Shown here: piece by piece, positions 36,201 to 51,200 of the stretch | Position numbering within the stretch: the first letter of the stretch is position 1 | Layout: each line of letters opens with the position of its first letter | Source: Mycteria americana | Taxonomy: Eukaryota; Chordata; Aves; Ciconiiformes; Ciconiidae | NCBI RefSeq assembly: GCF_035582795.1 | Contig: NC_134373.1 | Coordinates: 26,506,501 to 26,570,500 of the forward strand | Direction: 5' to 3' | DNA: 64,000 nt | Translations under genes and position numbers: made by a program | Notes under the pieces: generated by a model | What the model saw: only the letters and a program-made list of their open reading frames with translations | Databases searched by the model: none | Told to the model about the DNA's origin: nothing

Positions 36201-39200
36201 TTGGTAAGATAATATTCTTCACTGTCCTTGAAAATAACTTCCTATCCTTTTTAAGAGAGCTTCTGTTAGTAATTTCTAAAATGTATGCCTCTTGGTCCAA
36301 AATCATCTAGATTACCTTTCCCTTCACAACACACTTAACTCTGCTTAGGAGACATAACATCCTACCTTTTACTGCTAATTTCCACTTGTACCTCCTGTGC
36401 TATCATTCATTTTTCATTGTCTTTCCTGTGCCACTGTAGTATCTGAGCACTTCACATGCTGAAAATACTGTCTCCTTTTCCCTGTGACAGTTATTTCTGT
36501 ACAGCTGCTTGTCCTGAGACACAGAGATTAAATGTGCCAGTTGTCACCTAGGAAGTCTGTGGCAGAATAAGGAACAAGAAACCCTCAGGTCTCTTGTGGT
36601 CCCTGCCTAGTGACATAACCGCGGTAGCCGTAGTGAGTTCGGACACATCTGGTGTATATGTTCAGCAGTGTGGCATGTGTTCTTGTGCTGAACTTTTAGT
36701 GGCATTTGAGATTTATGTGGATGTTTCCCAAGAGTTTGCTTTATTAACAGTGGAAATCTTAAGCACAACAAACAGCTTAAGCTAACCAGAGCAGAAATAC
36801 TTGAAAATACGTTTGAAATAGCTTTCCAATGGCTTTTTCTAGTCATTGAAACCATTCTGATTGACCAGAGAGTCAGACTGGAGAGAAGCAGCCCTGGTTT
36901 GAGAGGAAAGATTAGAAAAGATTTCTGCATTGGCAGCCATCTGGTGGGTGGATGTGTAGTGATAGTGATGGACCTTGAGGAGCCCATGAAAGGATTAAAT
37001 GGAGCAGGAAGTTTGTTTAGAAGAATGTAGGTAAAGGAGGAGAAATGGAGACGTGGGACATGCCAGAAAACCGGCTGATCCAGAGAGCAGCAGGAGACTG
37101 GTTTTGGAGCAGGACCTCAAGTTGTTGGTGGGAATAAAAAATAAAGAAATGAGTTGTCTTGACATGGGAGCTCAAAGCCTTTAATTTGCGAGCTTGTCCC
37201 TAAGGGTGCATCACTAAGAAGTGAATCAAGTTTAAAGGATTATATATGGTTTTGAACAACTGTTGTATATTTATAGCATGATGGAGTTACTACTCTAAGC
37301 AATTAGCAAGTACATAATGGTGTTCTACTTGTTTCTTTGGTCATGGATTTGCATGCATAGCAGACAAGTAAACACTTATTTTTTAAAGACTGTAACTGCT
37401 GCAATAAATACTTTGCTTTTTTAATAGTTCCCGTCCATTGAAAGCCTCCCAAATGGTGAATTCCTGTACTATAAGCACTTCCACACCTTCTAGGTGAGTT
37501 ATAGCTCTGAAATGCCCATGGCCTGGGGTTTCATGGGATAATTTTTAAGGCATTTTAAAATTTTCTAATTCTTCTCCTTTAATCTTTCCACTTTTTTCTA
37601 TTTGTTTTCTTTTCTTTCTTTTTCCTATTTTTTCTATTGTAGTAAATTATTTCAGCTACTGTCTTTTTTCATATCTGAGTTTTATTGGTGTTACATGCTA
37701 GCTGAAATTAGTATCAATAGTATGATTTACCTAGTTGACGTGATCACCTTAGCATTTCTTTTGAGAACCTTCAGGGACTTGCAAGTAAGCAAAGATGATT
37801 TTTTTTTTTTTTTCAGACAGAAGGCTGAGCATCAGAATGAGAACTGGATTTAGTTTGTACAGATGATTTGTCAGCGCCAGATATCTTAAACTAGCTTGCA
37901 TTTGTAGTTGCAAGTCGCATATATAAGAAGCAATAGGGTTTCTAATTCTGCAGTCTAGCTCTTTTCTCTATTCTGGCTCTATGGAGCCCCAATGCGTGTT
38001 TTGGGAACAGGTGATTAGTTCCTTAAGTTTATTTGCAAAGATGAGAGGGAATTGTTTTTATAGGCCGTTTTGAAAGGCCAGTTTTTGATACAGTGAAAAA
38101 TGTGATATCACACTGGATAGTTTTGCATTGTGGAATACTTAAAACCAGATTTCCTAATTGAGCAGAAATCGTGACTTCCCCAGACCTCCTTGTCTTCTGT
38201 TCTAAAGAAGCAAGAGTTTATCTTAATAAAAGAGCAAACAGGAAAACTTAAAAACTTGTGCAGATTTGCACTTTTTATATCCTAGTAATGTTGTGGGAAG
38301 TCCTGTGTCCAGCTTAGTAAACTTCAGAAGTCAAATGGTTTGTGCCAAGTTCTAGATGTTAGTGCAGACTCGACTCAAATGAGCACTGTCTGGGATTGCT
38401 AGGTAATAAAGTGCAGAATCCTTGGCCTTATAAGCAAGATCCACACACTTAGTAACTTTTACCGTTGTAAGTTGCTATTGCAGGCTTGAAGTAGGTATGT
38501 CAGTTAACCTAGTAAAATATACCTTTTCTGAAAACCCTGCCTGCTATGTTAATAAATTTTCATTGCCAATCATTGCAGTTTGTTCCCCAAGTTGTATTGC
38601 CCCGCAATGTGAAAGTTGGGTGTAACACTTCTTTAATCGTTACTTGGAAGTGGATTTGTACAATGCTATGAAGTTTTATAGCCATGTTTTTAATTTACAG
38701 AAAATACACTTTCAAGTCAAAGAGCTCTGCAGCACTCTATGTAGATTCTGACAGTGATGATGAGCCGTTGAAACGCTCTGTTGCCCATAGCCAAAGGTTG
38801 TGTAACATACAGAGTAGAGATCAGCAACAACTGCAAGAAGAGCCGGAAAAGGTAAGGGAAAAAATACCACACACTTCCATGTTCATAGATCCTATATTTG
38901 CTCATGTCTGGCCTGTGCTTTTCTTAGCGTACACTGTGAGTAAAATTGATGTAAGATAAGGGTTTTTTTCTCCTAATTAGCACTGCAGTGCTGGAAGGGT
39001 GTGCTTTGCTAATTGACCTCTCTGTACAGTTGTCTTGGTTCCTACTGGGAACAGAGGTAATTGCGTTGCAACTGCACTTGAGTTCTCAGGTTATGTATAC
39101 CAGCTGCTTAGCAGTTTTATCAGTCCTTTGGGTAACTTCCACTAATAATGTTCCCAGGCTGAAATATAATGGGCTGACAATAAAAAAATTATGCAGTAAA

Positions 39201-42200
39201 GCCCTTGATTAAATCACATCCAGTACAAGTTGGGCTAAGCAAAATATTCAATTGAGAGAACTTCTTGCACATCCAGTCTGTGTCCCCTTTCAAGTGTGGC
39301 TGTTTAAATGCTTTTAGAAACTGAAGCTATCAGTCTTTGGAGGTGGGCACGTAAAAGTGTGTAGAGATCAAGTTCATTGGTGTAAAAGTGCAGTTAGCTT
39401 CAAATTGCCTTTGAGCTGTTCATTGTGACTAGTATTAATGTTGCCAAGATATTTTTTGCCTCTATCAGGGCAGTGTATTACCAGGTCAACGAGCTGTGTG
39501 GGAAGGAATGATGACCCAGAAGGGAAAACAAGAAGCTTAGAGGATTATCTTGCTGTATGACTTTCTTTTATTAAGAGTGTTGCAGGCCTAGTGCTTAGGA
39601 CAAGTGTTCTGTATCTCTGCTTCTCTAAAGCTTTTGACAATGTTCATGGGGTTATTTTAATCAGGCAGAGACTTGTGGTCTTGATTATGGCATTAAAGGA
39701 CAGGCGTAAAGCTGGCTGAATAGCAATAGGTAACAAGAGGAAGATATCTACAGTTTCTGATCTGATGGGAAGATCAAACCAAGGGAGGATCCTGATCCAC
39801 TCAATATTTAATAGATGATAAAATAGATAATGAATATTAAATTTTCAGAAGACCCAGAGCTGGGAAGGGCTACCAGTTGATGAAGCTCAGAACTACAGTT
39901 AAGAATGATCTTGACAAATCTGAGAAATTGTATAAAAATAGGAGAGGTGGTTCACTAGGAAAGGCTAAAGGTGCTAATCTTAGCAGGACTAATCAACTGT
40001 AAATGCAGGATGGGAAGAGCTGGGAAAGCAGTGGGCCTTCGAAAGGGCGTGAAAGGTGACAGTCGGTCACAAGGTCAGGCTGGTTGAAAACAGAAGTGTA
40101 AAGACAGAGGCATAGCCTGCAGGTTGTGTGAAGTAACCCCATTTTCCTCAGCATTGAGCTTTAGCTGGAGTTCTGTATCCAGCTTTGGGCTCCAGACTGA
40201 CAAGAGTTATAGATTAATCAGAGAGGGGCCAGAGGAGAGGAACATGAATGGTCGGAGGTCTAGAAAGGAAGATTTTGGGGGAAAGAGCAGGCAAGTGAAC
40301 TTGGGTCTTTAGTTTAAAGAGAAACCTAAGCAGGGCTTGTGTCTTCAAGGAAGGGAAAGAAGTGAATAGAAATAGAAACACTTGAACTGTTTTCCATGCC
40401 CGTGGTGGATAGAACAAGAAGTAATAGACTAAATTGCAGACAGTCATTTTTAGAATAAATATTAGGGAAAACTTCCTGATGCTCAGGATGCCTAGGGATG
40501 GAATGGATTGCTTTGGGACAAAGCAGAAAACCCTTTGCTGAAGGTCTAAGGAACAGGGTAGGCAACTGCTGACCTGCATGGCACATCTATAGCTGGCTGT
40601 GGGTGGGTGAAGGAAATTAGCTTGTCTTTGAAGTCCCTCTTATGTATAGAAAAAGTATTCCAAACTGTCCTAAATGATTCTTTCTCAAGTTTTGTTTGTG
40701 AGGAAGTGTAGGTAGTCTCTATCGCACAAGCCCTGTGAGTGCAGAAATTGTGGGAATAAAGCCTGTTAAATTGAATAGCAAATTAATTATAGGCATTCCA
40801 GCCTGTTGTGGGAAAGAGGCAGTGGTGGTGACGATTCCACAAAAGTGACTTTATTCTTTGTGGCAATGCACCTTGGTCACTCCACAACCACAGGCCTGAC
40901 CACCCATCTGTTATCATTAAGCAGATCCTCTGTCCTTCTCAGGGTTGTCCTGGGAGGACCTGGTCCTGGTCCTTGGAAGTGGCATTACTGCTGCTGCACC
41001 ATTTCCCTCAGTATGCTTCTCATAGCAGCTGTGGATGGAGTTGCATTAGGGGCTTGGCAGTCACTTCTTACAGCTGGTATATCCTCTGCGGACACTGCTT
41101 GCAGAACAGTCCTGCCATGTGGGAGAACAGCTGGAACAGGGGGGGTATACGACATGGGGTTGTAGGGGCAAATAGCAGTTATCCAGCTAAAGTGGGCAGA
41201 ACTGCAAATTTCTGTGATTTCTGCCTCTGCAGATGAAGTAGTATTTGATGTACTTTTTAAAAATACTTACTTAAAGCAGCCTGTCTTAGAGCCTAAGCTA
41301 CTTAAAATCTATGCAAATAATTTCTAATAGAAAAGTTGTATTCAAATAATGCACAGATGCTGCCAAGTCTTTAAAGTCCAGCCACTGAATTAGTGGTAGT
41401 TGTTGGCAGAGTGCCTGGAACTAGGGTTTGCTGAAGAGCTAAACCAGTTTTGACTTTAGTAGCCTACAGGTGCAGAGAGAGAAATCAGAAAGCTTAAAAA
41501 GCAGGTACTCTGCTTTCCTTATTCAGTGCATGAATAGATGTGAGGAGAGAGGTTTAAATTTGTCAGTTCTAATTCTTGGAGGGCATGATGTCTAGAACAA
41601 GCAACTTAGTTGGCTAATTCATTCGCTGATCTTGTTTGATAAGCCAGTTTTAATACAAAATGTTTGCTATATAAAACTTGTCTTGCTCATCAAAAGCTTG
41701 CTGTATTTAAGTGAAACAGCAGTAAAAACGTATTTTTGTTCATTTTAACAAAGTTCTGAGATCCATCCAAATGCAGTTTGAAATAAGATCTGGATAAGTC
41801 TGATAGAAACTATTTTTCCCCTTTTTTGACATAATATAGGGGAAAAAAAAATCTAAGCATATGGTAAGTAGTGTAATTGTGTAAATGTGTATACATGGAG
41901 GTTAACCTCCTGATTAACAGTTAATATCAAAATGATTGAAATTACTATATTAGTTGCAAATCAGTATGGTGTAGGAGTTGATGAGCTTCAGTTTTAGGAA
42001 AATAACTAAAAAAGGAAAAATTCAGATTAAAGTGTTTTTCCTTTCTTCCAATTTAAAGTCATTCTGTTCTCCTTAGGAAAGAATAATTCCTCCCTTTCCC
42101 TGGTTAACTGTTTTCTTACTTGGTTTGTAGAGTCCTGCCCCCTGCCCTCCCCCCCCAAGATTTCATATGGCAAGTCTGCAGCACCAAACCTAATTTTAAT

Positions 42201-45200
42201 TGCTCTTCATACCAGCCTGATTTCAGTTCCTATTCTTCCATCCCTGTGTTCAAGTTCAATTGCTCTCATGTTGCTGCTTCAGCCTTTGTTAACAAACTTG
42301 CAATTTTGCTACTTGTGCCTCAGCACTGGCTCGTCAGAGGCTTGAGGATTCATCAGAACCTAAAGGTGGAACACATGTGTTGAAGGAAGGGAAGGAGAAG
42401 AGAAGAGTTATCTTGTGTATGTAATCCACAGGGCCTGTAAAAACCGGTTGTAGTTTATATTTAAATATTATTCCTTGGAGTGAATGTAGCTACAAAGGTT
42501 GTCTCTCCATTGAGTCTCATAACTATCTGTTTAATGTTGACAGAGCCAAGCTCCCACTCCCTGGAGTTAACAAAATAAAAACAAAAAACCTCCCCACAGA
42601 AATGTAAAGCTGATGTTATATACCTGTTTATTCAAGCACTTAATCATAACTCCATTCATCTCTAGGGTTCAAAAAGAAGTAAAATGGAGGGTGACAAACC
42701 TGAGCTGGGTAACGCTGGTTTTGATGGGATGAGCGAAGATGAGCTGCTAGCAGCTGTCTTGGAGATTAGCAAAAGGGAAGCTTCTCTGTCTCTGAGCCAT
42801 GATGAAGATAAGCCCACAAGCAGCCCAGACACTGGTTTTGGAGATGATGAAATTCAGGAATTGCCGGAAAACCTGGAATCTATGGAGATGGAAAAACCCA
42901 AAGCAGCATTAGACTCAGGTAAGGTGAAGTAACCATCTTAATTGGACTATAGCAAGCTAAAGCAGGTTACTGATAGCAGCAGGATAGTAATATATGGTGG
43001 CAGAATCTGGATGCAAGTGCACTGCTGAAACTGCCTGACTTCCTCAGACTTTTCTTACAGTTTCCCTGTGTATAAAGTGTTTAATTCATTGAACTGTGAA
43101 AATGTATTTTCTTGTATGTCTGTCACCTCTCTGATAAAGGTAAGGTCATCTTCAGAGTTAATTTCCATTTTTTTCTCTCCTGTTTAACACATGCTTCCAC
43201 TGGTTCGTGTACCAGACAATTCAATTTACTAAGATTTGGCAGTGTCTGGAACTTAATCTTCCATAATCAGAAAGTATTTTCATTTCTGTAGCTGTTGCAG
43301 CCTGGGCAGCACAGTAGCAGTGTTCACATTGCTGGTGTGCAAGAGTGATGTCTGGGGTGCTTAAGGCTAGAATGCTTTTATTTGCAGTTATTTTGTCACT
43401 AGCTACTAATGAATTTAGCTCTACCTCTCTAATTTTTTCTAATACTTTATGTGAGAGTAGACCCTTGAGCATAAGAGTCTCAGCATGTGAATTATGGCCT
43501 CTGACCCAGAAACACCGTTAAGTACAAGAAGGAGTCTGTTTGATCTCAGTGTGGGGAAATTCAGTGTCTTCCTTTAGTTGGCTGAAGGAAACCTAAGTGT
43601 TTATCATTTTTTGGGTGCTACATGCTTTCAGTCAGATTTTTAATTCCGGTAGGCTGGAAAAACACGCCAACAATATGCTCTCCTTCTCCTCTAAGAGCCA
43701 GGAGGTTAAATATTAACAACAAAAAACCCCACTCTATTACCAAAAATCATACTTGTTTCAATGGACAACTCCTGACAGCTTTCATGTTGGAAGGCAGCAT
43801 GTAAGAAAATAAAGTCTGTGGCCAGCCTTGTTTGTGCCCTCCTTTATATACACTAATGTTGCTTATGGTTGTGTGAAAGAGAGTTGCGAGAGTGTGGCCA
43901 CATTAATGTATCTCTCTCCAGGTTTTCTTTGGAAAGTATAATGTAATTATTTGAAGACTCTGTTGTGACACTTAAGCAAAAAGTATGTGTTTAATAAAAG
44001 TTTCTGTATTGTCTGATTAAGAATGCAGTTAAACACTCAACATTGCATTCAGCTTTCTGTATTTGACTATGTATGACCAAAAAACACAACTACTACTCAA
44101 AGCGTATGGTTTGGCATTCAGATGAGAGATGTGTGTATGTTGAGTTACCAGTTATGGCAGCTGAATGTAACATGCCATGAGTTCACAATCCTATGTTCTA
44201 TTTAAAGGAAACTTAATTGCAAAGGATGCTTTACTATATCAGACAAGATGATTCTAAGCATGACGGATTTAACCTGGTCCATTTCTTGTTACTGCTAGTA
44301 ATTTATTTTTTTTTAAACGCTGAGTAATTTGTGGTGCTTTCAAAAAAGGCTAATTTAGATATGACAGAAGATGTCTTTTCTGCTACATGATCCTCAAATA
44401 ACGGTTGTGTGTGTTGAGTGAGTATTTCTTCTTACATTGGAAGTTTTCAAAGGTCATGTAATAAATTCTGTTTTGCTTTTCATCTTAAGAGGATTAGACT
44501 GATGGATTATAGTTCTGGTTCTGGTCGTCTTGTGTTTAAGAGGTCACAGATACTGAGACTGCCTTGTATAATCCTCGCTAATAACTAATGAGCAGATGTT
44601 GAAGTCTGTATAAGGCAGAACTATAAAGTTTCATGTTGTTGCATGATAGCTGTTGGAGCAGGTCCTGACTCTTTCTCAGCTGCAAGCAAGTGGGAAAATC
44701 CTGCAACTGCAGGAGATGTATGCAGTGGTTGAATGAATGTTCATTACAGAGGTTTTGTAAAATACTTCTGCCACGGTGTTCACTTAAAAGGTGAACTGAA
44801 AAGTTATAATCTTCTTGCACTTTTAAAGCTGTAGATAGTGTTCACAAGATTGAGGCTCCTACCTGAAGCAAAAAGTTGACAATTTTAAACAGTGCTTGAG
44901 ATTTGTGCTTCCCTCTGTCTTACGTATGATTTGGCTTTAATTGTGGCTTCATCTGTAGTATTCTGAGGTATAACATGCCATGCAATTTTTATAATCCATT
45001 GTTCCTTCTAGAGAAATTCAAGTGTCAGCTTCATGGCTGCAGAAACCTAGTGGTGTGTGACATCTTTAGTTAAAGTTGCTGTTTCTGAGTGAACATAAAA
45101 GGCTAAGAAGAGAACAGGTTCAGGGATTAATCAAATGGTTCATCTTACACCTGTTAAAATAAGTATCAGACTGTACTTTGGAGCTATTCCTATTTGACTC

Positions 45201-48200
45201 GTATGTGGTTTTTTTATGGCTGGTGAGCTCTCCCTGTCAATAGATGTCACTGTGCTGCAAGGTTTGTGGTGATTTAAAGACGATTTATCTGATAACAAAC
45301 AGAAGACCCAGGAAAGCATAACTGTACTTTCTGATTCCTCAGGTCCTGCCAATTTCACTGAGATAACTAAAGATTTTGATGAGAATAAGGAAAACAAAAC
45401 TCCGGAAGGCTCCCAGGGAGAGGTTGACTGGCTGCAGCAGTATGATATGGAGAGAGAGAGGGAAGAACAAGAACTTCAGCAGGCACTGGCTCAAAGCCTT
45501 CAAGAGCAAGTAAGAAATAAAGTTTGCTTCCTTGAGTTGTCTTCCCTAACACTGGAAACCTGATGGCTAAAGGAAAAGCTTGTGTTCAGGCAGTAACTGC
45601 AAAGGGATTCTGCTGCTTTTTTGAGAGAACCAGATGAAAAAAGGTTTTGGTTTCTTCTATGTCCACTGTCAGTAGAGTGATGGCACTAGATACATCTGGG
45701 CATGTTTTATATGTGCTTTGGAAACCATATATCACATCACAGACCTGCAGATTTCTCAAAGCTTTCTGTGCACTTTTATACACTGGCTTGTAACATTATA
45801 TAAAAGCGATGATAAACTGAACTAAACTCTTACTATCTGTCACTGAGAACCAAGCCCACCTTTAGCTTCCCTGGAAGTTGCTTCTTGCAGCATCTCGTGT
45901 CAAGACTTGAAGTGGAAGAGGCAGGTTTCAAAGCAAAGGCTAAGAATGGCCATGCCAGGTCAGGTTAAAGATCTGCCTATCTCAGTGCCTTCTTTCTGGT
46001 GCTAACAAATAGGGGATGCTTAGTGAAGAATATAGGAACTGAGCATTTATGTGATCCTTCCCTGTTAGTAAATTGGAAAAAGGATCCCAAATAATTTAGT
46101 CTAAAACAAGTCTTTTAAATTAGACTTGGAAAGAACTGGGATCTCGGGTTGTGTGCTAACCATCTGTATTCCACTTGAATTTCAAGACCTGTAACTGATT
46201 TCCACAAGTTCAACTGAGCTGCTGAGAGTGAAGCAAGCGCTTAGCCAGGTCTTTCTTTAAATAGGTGCCCTTGTCTGCTCTCTATTAATACTAAAGCTGT
46301 CATGGTTTTCCTTATGAGATCTGATGTTTCCATGGCTCTTGGATTTTTCTCTCCCATTACTCATTATGAGGTGCTGGTTGGTATGTTCCATGCCAGATGT
46401 AGCTTTGATTCAGCGATGCTGAGTAGTTTAACAAAGATTCCCAAATGCTTTAGAAATAGTGAGATAAAAGGCCTCATGCTAATAATGTAAAACTGCCCTT
46501 TGAGTGTTGTTCTGCTACAGTTCTGAAGCGAAAATCTGCTATTCTAATGATTCAGGCATGGAAATGCGGTAGCTGTGGTTATCTTGATTTGAAATACGTA
46601 GTTAGGGTTCTGCGTTCAGGTGCACTGAAAGCATTCAAAGCCTGAATTAAGAAGCTAGCTCATTAAATATTATTGACTGGCTTGCTGTAGCTCTGAGCAT
46701 TCAAGAGGGGTGGGAGGAACAGGGGTATGATATTATCCAAAGATTAGAAGGGTTTGTTGACTTGAGGTTTCTTTGCTACTTGTTCATGGTAATATTTTTA
46801 ATACCTGGTTGTTTAGTGGTGTCTTTTTTTGCATCCTGCCTTTGTGAAGTACACCTGTTACATAGAACAACTGGCTCTAGTTTCAAATGGCTTAAAAATA
46901 ATAAAATCTGTCAGGATTTAACGACTCTGTCCTCAGCTGGCTTTGGGCAGAAGAAGCCTAAATGTTGCTGAAGTGTGAGGAGCTTTGTGTGTAAGTGACA
47001 GCTTTCCTTAGGGAAGGGTTGCAAATTCATTCAGATGCTTTTCAAATTAATGATCCAGAGAAAGCGTTTGGTGTTACTAGAGACTTGCTCTGCTGCATAC
47101 CAAACTTCAGGAGCTTTGACGAGCTTTAATGAAGGTTTGTCCCAGGTTCTGTTGCACGGGAACATTGGACTCTCGCTGGTTGCAAACATTCCTTCACACA
47201 GAACCTTTAATTTACAATGTCAGGTTTGTTGTAGAAACCAGAGCAGCGCAGTTTCAATGGAAAAAGAGCACCACAAGAATTTTAAACAGTGAAGTGTCTC
47301 AATGAGCTAAGTTTTGTTCTCTTCCCATCAGGAGGCACGAGAACAAAAAGAGGATGATGACCTTAAACGAGCCACGGAATTAAGTCTACAAGGTGAAACT
47401 TATTTAACTTCTTCCAGGATGTTGCTTTTGAGGGAAAATAGATCTGTATGTATGAGTGCAGCTCCTGAGCGTCTGTAAGACAGCTGGGATTTCATGCTCT
47501 TTTGGTGTGTGCTTTGTTGTGTTTGGCTTTGCTCAGGTCAGCTTTTCTTGCTCTTGGTTGTGAAAGCAAATGCCAGGAAAAACTTAATGTGAAAAACAAC
47601 TTATTTCATTCTCTTGAGCTTTTCATTGGGGGGAGAGAGGGGGAGAGAGAGAGAGAGAGAGATGTAATATATATTAAATTATAATAGACATTTAATATAT
47701 AATATTGATACAGAGAGAGCAAGATAGACCTTGAAATTTTGCATTGCCAGCAAAAGCCAGCATGGTAATGGCTCTAGGCAGATCATAAGGATTATTTCTT
47801 ACTTGCATTGATATTTTAGTGCTAATTAATGAATGCACTGGCCTTGCCCAGGAAAATGAGTAAGTGCTTTATCTGATACAGGATGGGAGGGAGACAGACC
47901 TCCCTGCAAGGTATAGCTGTTGGGGGTGAAAAAAGAAACCCAAAATACACTATCTGTCTTTTCCAAATCCAGACAGTGTGGTGAGCCTCAGGCACTGTTT
48001 AACATTTGTGTGAGGCTAGCATGCGAGTGATTTCATACAATCTGGCAGAGCAAAGCATAACCAGAGAAAATTCCTGCTCCAAAGAGGAAGAGGGAGGGGT
48101 AATGAAGTATTGTGTTAAGATACTCGTAGTTGCTCAGACACCTTTAAAGGCCCTCAGGTATTACTGGATGAACCTGTGTCTGCTTCTGAAGAGAATTAAG

Positions 48201-51200
48201 TTGAATGTGCTTAAATGCCCCTCAGCCTGAGTCCTGTCCCCTGATGAGCTCTGGCAGACGGAATGCCCAGTCCCTCTCAGGTCTTCCTTGATTCATGGCC
48301 TGGAAGAGTTCAGCACTAGAAATCCTTCCTCCTCCTGATTTGCAGTCGCTTGACTTAAACATGAGCATTGCCTTGTGCTTCTCAACTTGCTACCGTGTCA
48401 TTTGTAAGGCGTCAACCAGCAGTTGTTCAAGGAGATGCTAATAATCTTGACCATATATCTGGCAGTGTTTGTTTTGGAAAGGTTCCCAGTAGTGCTGCAA
48501 TCAAAGAACCACTAGTCATCCGAGGACCGTTGGTGAAGTGGTGTTTAGCAATACCCGTGGCAAGTGCTTAATGCAGAGACATACCTAAGTGGCTGTGTTT
48601 CGTGGCTGTAGTCTAGCTTACAACAGCCTGAATAAGTGTGGAAACCAGCAGTAAAATATTCTCAGTTAAAGGGATTCATCTACAAACTTCCCAAGCTGAT
48701 TATACTAATCCAGCGTCTGATGGTTTAACAGGGCAAGCAGTGTGAGAATCTCTTTGGCAAAACATCTCCATTGTAACTGGCATGATAGTGTCTTTAAGGA
48801 AAAAAAAATTATCCTGAGCAGTGTCCTGTTAATCTCAACTTCTCATCCACCCAGGACTACATAGCTTTAATTTAGCTCGTGAAAGCATAGCTACTTCTAA
48901 TGAGTACTGTACAAAATCTTTAATTAGTTGGGTAGCTGCAGAATCCCAGGAAGTTTGGAACAGCATGTACAGGGAGCAGTGCTGCCTTCCGGCTCTTTAG
49001 AGAAAGCTGCCTGCATTTTGCTCAGCCAAGCAAACTGGAAGTTCCTGCGGTGAGCAGCCTTCTTACCATTGAAAACAATGAAAAGATGCCTGCTGCCAGC
49101 AGTAGCATTTTGATGCCAATTTTGATTGAAAAATGCACTTTGTTAATGCAACTTATAGTTAAAACTGTAATTTATAGCTTCTTGTTGCAGAAGCTTACAG
49201 TTCACTGACCAGAGTGGCTGTACTTCTTTTAACGTTGGTTCTGGCTGCAGACCACCAGCGCTCTGGAGCGAATGGGGTGTTTAACCACTCTTTTATCACG
49301 CAGCTGTCATTGCTATAGTGCCCTTTTGTAAAAGTATGAGAGATGATGCCAAAATTAATTCTGTAGTCCAAGATATTTTTCTTAATTATTGCTTTGACAA
49401 GCCGGGGAAGGGAGAGTTTTTATTTGGAAATTCCAGTATCTCCTGCTTTCCTTGGAAAGGAAGCTTGTAACATTAGCATTTTATTGTGCTTGTTTATATG
49501 GGTAGATATACCTCAACCTGTTGTGAATTCCTGTGTGTGCCATGGCTTCTCATGCAGTATCGTTGTTTCCATGCTATCTAGAGTTTAACAGCTCTCTCCT
49601 GGACAGCGTTGGTTCTGATGAAGACTCTGGGAATGAGGATGTTCTTGACATGGAGTATTCAGAAGCTGAAGCAGAAGAGCTGAAAAGAAATGCTGAGGTG
49701 TGATCCATGATTTCAAAAGCTAACTGAGAAATATACCCCCTCTTTACCATCAGTTTGGTGTTGGAGGTAGTTTTACAGAGCAGATGCACTTGTTTAGTCT
49801 TAGAAAGGTCTTTTTATGTTCAAAAGTGAAAAGATAGAAAATTTCTATCCTTAAAAGTCTGTCCTATTGTCTTATTTTAGTTTAAAAAAAAAAAAAAAAA
49901 AAAACCAGCTGCAGAGACCTGAGTTTCTCTGAGGTGTGGATAATGGTGAAAACGGAACAGTAATTTTATACCAGAAACGTTCCAGTGCATGTAAAGCAAT
50001 GGGCCTGAATTTTTTACTTACAGAGAGAGGACTTCAGCCAGCGTGGTAGTTTAGTTGCAACGCCGTGGGCTTCTAGATCCTGCACCACCAGAACTGAGAA
50101 GTTATGGCAAGATCTTATTCCCATTAGGTGAAATGTAACTGTAACCTAGGCTGTGCTGCCAGCTGCTAGCACTGTCAGACTGCACACAGTGCTGTTGTGA
50201 AAGTTGCCTGCCTGCCTCAGTGGAAGGAATACTGTGTAGAGCGGAAAAGGTTGAATAATTGGAGTTTCCTTGAGCAGTTTTATTTTCTTACAATTCTTTA
50301 CCAATTTCCTTACCCTTAACCAAGAGTTGCATTTTAAGAGTATTGTCAGTGAATCATATTGATAACATTTCCTGGTCAGAGAGGATTAAAAAATAATTGT
50401 CAAAAGCCAATTATCATCGTTTAGTTTTATTGTCAGTGAATAGATGGAGCGTGTTTCCTGCATGCAAAGAGTGCATTGTCTGCTGACATTACAGGTGCAG
50501 GATGAGAGAATCTGGGCTACGTATCTGGTATTAACTGTTAAATCTGTATACTGTTGTCAAGGGTATTTCTTTGATACTTCAGAAGTAAGCCTGGTGTTCC
50601 CTTTTTGCTTTTCTATGTTTATTTTGTGGATTAATTCTGACATCAGTGGAACTTGCTCAGGAAATGGTTGTTTAAAAAACTTTGCAGTGTAGAGCTCAAG
50701 TCAGTCAGCATCTGTTCTGAGGTCAGAGTGGCTCCTTCACATGTTCATTGGCTTGCTGAAAGATTAAATAAGTTGGGAGGCTTTTTTCCCAATTCCGGAA
50801 GGACTCCTTGTTTGGTCTGAACCGGTCTGTTTCTGTAATCTTTGATTGGATTGCAGCTTTGAATACAGTAGCCAAAGCCTGTATCTCAGGTATATAAATC
50901 ATCTTGTCTGTAAGCTACGTGGGATAAAAGTGAATCCATAAAAGCTTTAATTGGACTTCATTTTCAGACAGGAGAGCTTCCTCACTCCTATCGCCTCATC
51001 AGCATCGTCAGCCATATCGGAAGCACATCATCTTCAGGTAAAAGATACCATATTTTATTCTTCATCTCTTATCTAGCTTAAAAATTTGTGATACAGAATT
51101 ACCGTAGCAGGATTATTTGCAGAGAAGAATTCAAGCAGCAAAGCAAGTCTTTCATCGTGGCTTGCTGGTAGGGGAGCAGGTTGAGGATGTCGTGGTGCCT

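Noticed and set aside
40806-41165. 119-codon open frame
   Set aside because: It lies in a repeat-like segment, has no recognisable domain and runs opposite to the suspected LTR orientation.
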